Source: Planctomycetaceae bacterium
GTDB taxonomy: Bacteria; Planctomycetota; Planctomycetia; Pirellulales; Pirellulaceae
Length of the DNA: 18,843 nt
Assembly: GCA_002685655.1 (NCBI GenBank)
Contig: NYXM01000120.1
Location: forward strand, 1-18,843
Direction: 5' to 3'
Part shown: positions 13,625 to 18,843 of the stretch, piece by piece
Layout: the number at the start of each line of letters is the position of its first letter
Position numbering within the stretch: position 1 is the stretch's first letter
Made by a program: the position numbers and the translations under genes
Notes under the pieces: generated by a model
Told to the model about the DNA's origin: nothing
Database searches by the model: none
Seen by the model: the letters and a program-made list of their open reading frames with translations, nothing else

Positions 13625-16600
13625 TCAACGCGACTCTGCCGGGCGATCTTTTCCGTTATGTTCGATTTCACAAGCGACACGGAAGCCGACATCATGCACC
13701 GCTTGTGAAGCCTCGTAGTGCAAACGAAATGCCGACCGGGCACGGCGGGGTCGGTCGAGCCATGAGCCGCCGCGAACCGTCTTGTGCCCAGCTTTCACGC
13801 CGTTGTTGCGCCCGTCGTCAACGCGATAGGGATACGGCCTATATGCCGACTCGGTCCACTCCGAGACGTTACCATGCATGTCGGAAAGCCCCCACGGGTT
13901 CGGCTGGAATGTGCCGACGGGTGCGGAGACGCGCCAGTGGTCGTCGAATCGCGTTTCGGCTGGTCGCCAAGGAGGAAGAGCCGTGGGCACGTGCGGATAA
14001 TCGACCGTCTGGTGCGTGGCGTCGGAAAGATTGGCTAGTCGGCTGAAGTCGTCGTCGAGCGTGCCGTACCAAAATGGACGCGCGGTACCGGCGCGACAGG
14101 CGTACTCCCATTGTGCTTCGGTCGGCAGCTTGAATCGCATACCTGTCTCTTGGGAGAGCCACTGACAGAAGGCCATGGCCTGATTCCACGAGACACGAAC
14201 GACCGGCTGCTCGGGTCGACTCAGATGATGACCGCGTTCGTGATCGCCGAACTGGTACTGTTCGCCAGTCTCCAGGCCACTGCCGTGGTTGCCGTCGAAA
14301 CAGGCATACTGCCGATTGCTGACCTCCAGCCGCCCCAGCCAGAAGGCTTTGTCGATGGTGATCGGATGAGCCGGGCGCTCGTTGGGGTAGCCGTGCTCGG
14401 ATCCAATGTTGAACCTGCCGGGTTGAATGCGGACGAGTTCCAGCGTCACTCCTTCGGCAAGCTCGATGCGCATCGTGCCATCTTGTCCATTGGACAGGAC
14501 CGAGATGACGCTGGTCTCTGCTTTTGCAGCCCTCGGTGCTCCCACAATTCTTGCCGGACGGACAGAACTGTCGGGGTCTTTCGGTGAAGTCGGCGTGGTC
14601 GCGCTGGCGTGATCGCTGGCGGTGAGAACAGCCGTCGGATAGATAGCCTCGGGGTCTTCATCGATTCCGCTGTAGCGTCGGTGCAGCTCGCGGCGGCGCA
14701 CCGCTCCTTCGTCGGCCAAAACGGCCTTGTCGGGTACGTGGCTGACAACCTCTCGCCACGTGCCGTGGGCCGGAGCGTTCAGATCGATCCAAGTGATGAG
14801 GCGGTCCCATGCCTCGCTGCTCAGTCGAACGCCATGATGATCGTCGCGCAGGATCTGAATCAACTTGCTCGTGTCGGCGTGGAAGTCACGCGGGGGCAGC
14901 AGGTGTGCGTCGCTTTCGAGTGTGGGCGTGTGTACGAATCGGTGCAGCTCCATATACGACGGCTCGAAGAACATCTGAAAGGCCGACGGGACGCGTTCCG
15001 GAGGCCGGGCCGTTAGATCGAACGTCTTTTGGTTAGGGTCCAAAAAGGGGTCAGGTACCGTTGTGCGAAGCACCCTACGGGCCGTTCCGGCAACGGTACC
15101 TGCCCCTTCTTTGGCACCGTGATGGCAATCGACACAATAGGCGTCCAGCACAGGCTGGACTTCACGTGCGAACGAGAACCCACGCGCCGGGCCGTACCAC
15201 GGTTTGATCTCCGAAGGCTGACGCTTTGCAGCAAGCGGTGTCGCGCGCAGTGGCGGAGCTGTGTTCTGTTGCTCGTGGCACCCGACACACGAAACGACTT
15301 CGCCCGGCATCGCGGTATACCAACTTCGCATCAGAGCGAGCGCCTTTCCTTCGGCATCGAGCGGCTGGACCGCCACTGGCGTCGAGGCCGGAACATGGAA
15401 GTGCGCCGAACCATCGGCCTCGACAGGCACCGTGCCCAGGATTCGTTTTACGTCCCAGGGGCCATCAAACCCGACACGGTACGGCTCGCCTCCGATACCG
15501 TGAAACGTGAACTCATAGCTGACCAAGCGAAGTGATTTGACCATGCCACGGGGTACTCCGCGCAGACCATCGCCCTGATAGATATCTTGAACCAACAGCG
15601 TGGCCTGCTTCTGATCCGGCTCGACCCTGTCGGGCAAGACTGGCTGTCTCGCCGTCTTGCGCAACGGGACCGGTTCGAGCATCGCCCGACCGGGCTCCTC
15701 ATGAAGCAACACGAAGTTGTCGAAAATGTCGACCAGGTAGACACCCCAAAGTCCCGTTCTCGTCGGTTTGCAGGAAACGAGTAGGTATTTGTCGCTGAGC
15801 GGATAGGGATGCAGGAAGCGGGGCCAACTGTTACCGATCAACCCATCCAGAATGACCGGCTCGACCTTCTTGCCGTAGCCCGGAATCCGCTGCACAGCGC
15901 CATCCGCCTCGTGATCGCCTTGCGCGGGATCGAAGACAACGAGTTCGCCTTGGCGCGGTGCCTCATGATGACCGCCGATGACGGCGACGACCTTCGACGG
16001 ATGGTTTGGCACCGGGCGAGCATAGAACATACTGGTCGGCCAGAACGAGTTGCTGCCGTAATACGCAGTCTGCTGGCTGCCGTCTGGATGGGCGCGGAAC
16101 AGTAGTCGTGTGAAGGTGTGGGCAATGTCCGCGTATTCCCAGCGCTGGTACATGATCTGCCCGTCGTTCAGCACTGTCGGGCACCAGTTATGGTCTTGAT
16201 CATTCGTCAGGCGACGAATGCGGCCACTGTGTTCTCGGAGATAGAGGTTAGCAACCTTGGAACGCCCACCAACACAGGGGACGCCGATGAAAGGTGCCGT
16301 CGAGGTGAAGACGATACGGTCGTCGGGAAGGTAGCAGGCGTCGTAGTTGTGCACGTCCGCGTCGTCGATCAGCGCGAGTGGCGTGAGTTGCCCTCCGTCG
16401 AGATGCAACTCGGCAATCCGCCATCGACCTTTGTCATCGGGCGTCGACATCAGCAACCGGTCTGCGGCGTAGTGCAGATCAATGTCACCGATGAACCGAT
16501 CCCCGTCGGGTTTGTAGACCGTTGTCAGTTTGCCGTCGGGCCGAACGGGCGACAGCGCGACAAGTGTGTTGTCGTAACCGGCCGGATCGATGTCGCAGTT

Positions 16601-17746
16601 TCCGTTATAGTTGATCGGCAGCCCCAGCCGGTCGGCTCGGCGTCGGATCATCAGGAGCCGATCGAAGTCCAGCAACGGATTGGCCAGCAGGGTCTCGCGC
16701 TTAAGCGACTCGAATCTTTCGGCAATGGCGGCGTACTGACTGGAATCGGCGTCGGAGCCAAGATGATCGTGTTCGGCGCGAAGTGTCTCCAGACGCTTCA
16801 GGTAGTCTTCACCCTTCTGGTAGCGATCGGGAAAGCTCGACGACAGGTCTTCGACTGCCATGCGCAGCGCACGCCATTGTTGAGACGAAATGCCGGGCTC
16901 GTCCGGAGAGGCAACGGCCGGGAATTCAGAACGAACGATGACTTGCTGCCACGTGCTCGAATCGCCCAGATAGTCAAGCAGATTGGCTGTCAGGCGGACG
17001 AGGTTGTCACGGTGAGGGCTTTGTGTGTCGGCATAATCCGGCAAACGCCACCCCAAGACAATGACGCGTCCCTTACCCAACGTGTATTCCACGAGCGGAT
17101 TCTCGCGACCGGCAGGCGTTTTGGCCAGAACCATGCCTTCGGCGGGTCCTCCCCAAAGAAAATCGGCCACGGCGCGGCAGCCTCTGCGGCCAAGCCATAC
17201 GACGGCGTCATCGGTTTCAGGCTGCAGGCCCGAGAAGACGGGATGCGCTTTTTCGACAGGAACGATGCCGGCCGGTTGCTGGCGGTAGCCGTCCAATTCG
17301 TGGCGTTGGGGGCGCATGCGGGGTTCGAGCCCAAGTTGGGCGACCATTGCCAATGCCCCACCCGAGAGTAACACGCCGCCGCCGCTTTCGGCGTACTTGC
17401 GGATCTCAGCGAGGTTCGAGCCACCGTACATGCCATTGCGGCTGATGGCGTCCCCTTGGTGATACCAGATAACATCAAAGTCGCTCAGTTGCCGAACGTT
17501 GCCGGACGTGTCAGCAAATGGACCTTTCACCTGCTGCACCAGAAGCTCAGCCTGGCCCAAGGTGTTGGCGGTTGTCCATGCAGCCCGGCTGTGCTGCCCC
17601 ATCTCGTCAAGCGAAGCCTTTTCGGTCAGAACACCGATTCGCAATGGGGCAGCAGACAGAATACTCGCATTCAGAATGGCGAGGCTCAGTACCGAGATAT
17701 TACGACACCACTTTCGCGCCGCCTGAATTGAAGGATGAACCAGCAT
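13625..17746 (-). CDS. giant exported cytochrome: GATase-like, HZS-alpha-like, two haems, FGE-like domain
   Basis: 1373 residues from the ATG at 17746, chosen because GAGG lies 8 nt upstream and the signal peptide (cleavage ~residue 33) then starts the protein; the frame is open to 17851. Residues ~34-262 resemble a ThuA/class I glutamine-amidotransferase-like fold (FDVIWYHQGDAI, GGGVLLSGGALA, GKGRVIVLGW). A helical linker (~285-370) is followed by a propeller-like region resembling the hydrazine synthase alpha subunit (NGNCDIDPAGYDN, DHNWCPTVLNDGQIMYQRWEY, YYGSNSFWPTSMFYARP, GGHH; ~375-700). Haem motifs are CVGCH (820-824) and CVDCH (871-875). Residues ~1098-1360 are an FGE/SUMF1-like domain (LELVRIQPGRFNIGSE, RVSWNQAMAFCQWLS, LPTEAQWEYACRAG, GNVSEWTES, VRGGSWLDRP, DVGFRVACE). 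That domain lacks the paired catalytic cysteines expected shortly after RGGSW, so it should not activate sulfatases. A REP-like palindrome is embedded at 15040-15114. The anammox-type Tyr ligand is not seen after the first haem. Function unknown; periplasmic redox or binding role inferred. Confidence 0.88.
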   Translation of the reverse strand: MLVHPSIQAARKWCRNISVLSLAILNASILSAAPLRIGVLTEKASLDEMGQHSRAAWTTANTLGQAELLVQQVKGPFADTSGNVRQLSDFDVIWYHQGDAISRNGMYGGSNLAEIRKYAESGGGVLLSGGALAMVAQLGLEPRMRPQRHELDGYRQQPAGIVPVEKAHPVFSGLQPETDDAVVWLGRRGCRAVADFLWGGPAEGMVLAKTPAGRENPLVEYTLGKGRVIVLGWRLPDYADTQSPHRDNLVRLTANLLDYLGDSSTWQQVIVRSEFPAVASPDEPGISSQQWRALRMAVEDLSSSFPDRYQKGEDYLKRLETLRAEHDHLGSDADSSQYAAIAERFESLKRETLLANPLLDFDRLLMIRRRADRLGLPINYNGNCDIDPAGYDNTLVALSPVRPDGKLTTVYKPDGDRFIGDIDLHYAADRLLMSTPDDKGRWRIAELHLDGGQLTPLALIDDADVHNYDACYLPDDRIVFTSTAPFIGVPCVGGRSKVANLYLREHSGRIRRLTNDQDHNWCPTVLNDGQIMYQRWEYADIAHTFTRLLFRAHPDGSQQTAYYGSNSFWPTSMFYARPVPNHPSKVVAVIGGHHEAPRQGELVVFDPAQGDHEADGAVQRIPGYGKKVEPVILDGLIGNSWPRFLHPYPLSDKYLLVSCKPTRTGLWGVYLVDIFDNFVLLHEEPGRAMLEPVPLRKTARQPVLPDRVEPDQKQATLLVQDIYQGDGLRGVPRGMVKSLRLVSYEFTFHGIGGEPYRVGFDGPWDVKRILGTVPVEADGSAHFHVPASTPVAVQPLDAEGKALALMRSWYTAMPGEVVSCVGCHEQQNTAPPLRATPLAAKRQPSEIKPWYGPARGFSFAREVQPVLDAYCVDCHHGAKEGAGTVAGTARRVLRTTVPDPFLDPNQKTFDLTARPPERVPSAFQMFFEPSYMELHRFVHTPTLESDAHLLPPRDFHADTSKLIQILRDDHHGVRLSSEAWDRLITWIDLNAPAHGTWREVVSHVPDKAVLADEGAVRRRELHRRYSGIDEDPEAIYPTAVLTASDHASATTPTSPKDPDSSVRPARIVGAPRAAKAETSVISVLSNGQDGTMRIELAEGVTLELVRIQPGRFNIGSEHGYPNERPAHPITIDKAFWLGRLEVSNRQYACFDGNHGSGLETGEQYQFGDHERGHHLSRPEQPVVRVSWNQAMAFCQWLSQETGMRFKLPTEAQWEYACRAGTARPFWYGTLDDDFSRLANLSDATHQTVDYPHVPTALPPWRPAETRFDDHWRVSAPVGTFQPNPWGLSDMHGNVSEWTESAYRPYPYRVDDGRNNGVKAGHKTVRGGSWLDRPRRARSAFRLHYEASQAVHDVGFRVACEIEHNGKDRPAESR
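15040..15114. repeat. REP-like palindrome embedded in coding sequence
   Basis: Left arm 15040-15063 ends GGGGTCAGGTACCGTTG and right arm 15091-15114 begins CAACGGTACCTGCCCC; the arms are near-exact reverse complements with a 27-nt middle (TGCGAAGCACCC...). The GGGGTCAGGTACC/TGCGAAGCACCC core resembles a REP-type palindrome I recall as abundant in planctomycetes. It is 75 nt, exactly 25 codons, and encodes roughly residues 878-903 of the giant cytochrome, beginning three residues after the CVDCHHG haem site. Confidence 0.75.
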
Positions 17747-18117
17747 CACGGTTCCTCGCATGTCGGGGACGGAATAGGGCTTGAGTCTAATCCTTGTCAC
17801 ATCAGCGCGCCGTGCACACATGTTGTGGGGTAGGTTTGCCTGCTTCCTCACGTTAGGATAGCGCCGATCTCAGGCTGTGGCAAGGAAACGCTGCCTTACG
17901 TTCTACCATACTTTTTGTATTCGTTCGAGAGAATTACCGACTGGCGCGGTCGGCTGGAGATCGCACTGAGCGATTCAGATTGGTCGCGCTCGGCCTTTGA
18001 CCAGCCACGGCTCGCGCGTGCTGCCTTCATACACCCATCCCTTGGCACATCCGGCTACTCGGGTTGTGGCCAAAACGACGAACCCGATCTTGCCGTCATG
18101 AGATCACGGGAGTTGCA
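17747..18117. other. divergent intergenic region
   Basis: About 370 bases between the starts of the giant cytochrome gene (minus) and the FAD oxidoreductase gene (plus). It must hold both promoters, but no -35/-10 pair with good spacing was convincing. A short AT-rich patch with the palindrome ATAC-TTTTT-GTAT lies near 17908-17920. No gene was recognised. Confidence 0.5.
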
Positions 18118-18843
18118 ATGAGACTGGATCGCCGAGGATTCTGTTCAACCGTGGCTGGTGCCGCCGGCCTGTTCGTGTCGCGTCGGCTGACGTCGGCGCA
18201 GGCGCAATCGCGGGTTCGAGATTCAGCGGAGCGATCTGGCGGGGAAATCCAGGCAGACGTCGTGATCATTGGCGGAAGTCTGGGAGGTTGTGCAGCGGCA
18301 ATAGCAGCCCTGCGGAACGGTCTGCACGTTGTCATGACCGAACGAACCGACTGGATCGGCGGTCAATTGACGGCACAGGGCGTTCCCCCCGACGAGCATC
18401 GCTGGATTGAATCTTCAGGTGCGAACAGTTCCTACAGGGAATTGCGGAAGCGTATCCGTGATTACTATCGACGGAATTACCCGTTGCTCGATGCGGCACG
18501 GTCGAAACCTAATCTGAATCCTGGAAATGGAAATGTGTCCCGGCTGTGTCACGAGCCGCGAGTGGCCCTGGCCGTTCTCGAAGCGTGGCTGGCACCGTAT
18601 CGCAGTTCCGGGCAACTGGTCGTTCTGACAGAGCAACGAGCAATCTCGGCCGATGTCGAACACGATCGTGTGAGAGCTGTGACGGTTCACTCTGTTCGTT
18701 CAGGACGTGCTCGAGTGCTCGTCGGAAAGTACTTTGTCGATGCCACGGAGCTGGGTGATCTGCTGCCACTGACCGGAACGGAGTTCGTGACTGGATCGGA
18801 GGCACAGTCGGAAACCGACGAACTCCACGCTTCAGAAATGGCA
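18118..18843 (+). CDS. Tat-exported FAD-dependent oxidoreductase (5' part)
   Basis: 242 codons are visible and the frame is still open at the right edge. The start ATG at 18118 has GGGAG five nt upstream. The N terminus is Tat-like: LDRRGFCSTVAGAAGLF, with the twin arginine and a hydrophobic stretch ending TSAQA (about residue 29). Next comes a Rossmann FAD-binding motif VVIIGGSLGGCAAAIAALRN (48-67), in which the usual GxGxxG reads GGSLGG, then MTERTDWIGGQLTAQGVP, diagnostic of the FAD_oxidored (PF12831) family. YFVDATELGDLLPLTG near residue 215 is a second conserved patch of that family. Planctomycetes encode many such exported flavoproteins, usually of unknown substrate, often in polysaccharide or sugar-alcohol loci. 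It is divergent from the giant cytochrome gene and may share a control region with it. Confidence 0.9.
   Translation, partial: MRLDRRGFCSTVAGAAGLFVSRRLTSAQAQSRVRDSAERSGGEIQADVVIIGGSLGGCAAAIAALRNGLHVVMTERTDWIGGQLTAQGVPPDEHRWIESSGANSSYRELRKRIRDYYRRNYPLLDAARSKPNLNPGNGNVSRLCHEPRVALAVLEAWLAPYRSSGQLVVLTEQRAISADVEHDRVRAVTVHSVRSGRARVLVGKYFVDATELGDLLPLTGTEFVTGSEAQSETDELHASEMA

Noticed and set aside
13660..14450. Sulfatase-activating FGE for the two sulfatases
   Set aside because: The domain is part of a multi-haem exported protein, lacks the cysteine pair after RGGSW, and is over 10 kb away.
16118..17371. 417-codon plus-strand open frame
   Set aside because: It lies entirely antisense to the giant cytochrome gene, whose frame has recognisable domains. 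Its composition (Val/Arg/Gln-rich) is what an antisense frame of GC-rich coding DNA gives.
13625..17746. Evidence for anammox (true hydrazine synthase)
   Set aside because: No beta or gamma subunit gene is nearby, the Tyr haem ligand expected after the first CxxCH is absent, and the protein is a much larger fusion. HZS-alpha-like domains occur in non-anammox planctomycetes.
1..18843. CRISPR arrays, tRNA or rRNA genes, insertion sequence ends
   Set aside because: No regularly spaced repeats, tRNA-like T-loop/anticodon arrangement or transposase frame was seen on either strand by eye.

Overview
The window looks like chromosomal DNA of a planctomycete of the Pirellulales/Rhodopirellula type. 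The evidence is a pair of secreted sulfatases, a DUF1559 prepilin-like protein, TIGR02603-type haem-binding and hydrazine-synthase-alpha-like cytochrome domains, weak or absent Shine-Dalgarno sites, and palindromic repeats of the kind common in that phylum. No tRNA, rRNA, CRISPR array, transposase or phage gene was seen.

Layout. (1) 1-3400: the 3' end of an unknown plus-strand gene converges on a minus-strand pair of exported sulfatases (3377->1770, 1687->164) that probably form one transcript. (2) 3400-4046: no convincing gene, but two different inverted repeats. (3) 4047-6173, minus: an ankyrin-repeat lipoprotein with an internal ~495 bp duplication and an unnamed beta-rich C-terminal domain; just upstream in the same frame is a short stretch resembling an ECF sigma factor relic. 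(4) 6174-7097: a divergent control region with a good candidate sigma70-type promoter. (5) 7098-12541, plus: a three-gene unit encoding a lipid-anchored PQQ-dependent alcohol dehydrogenase with the Asp-x-Asp signature of lanthanide enzymes, a protein made of three tandem MxaJ/XoxJ-like solute-binding domains, and a dihaem cytochrome c whose first domain is XoxG-like. (6) 12555-17746, minus: a very large exported multidomain cytochrome (GATase/ThuA-like, hydrazine-synthase-alpha-like propeller, two CxxCH motifs, FGE/SUMF1-like domain) followed by a DUF1559 protein. (7) 18118-end, plus: the start of a Tat-exported FAD-dependent oxidoreductase, cut by the window edge.

How it may work together. 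Genes 7098-12541 read as a planctomycete version of the xoxF-xoxJ-xoxG module. The quinoprotein would oxidise an alcohol or aldehyde in the periplasm, the XoxJ-like protein would assist its maturation or activation, and the cytochrome would take the electrons. Three departures from the textbook module stand out: a lipoprotein anchor with a coiled-coil stalk on the dehydrogenase, triplication of the XoxJ domain, and fusion of the cytochrome to a second haem domain. This module is the best candidate for an undescribed system here. The second striking feature is a REP-like palindrome lying in frame inside the giant cytochrome gene directly after its second haem site. All functions are assigned from recognisable motifs only; no database search was possible.
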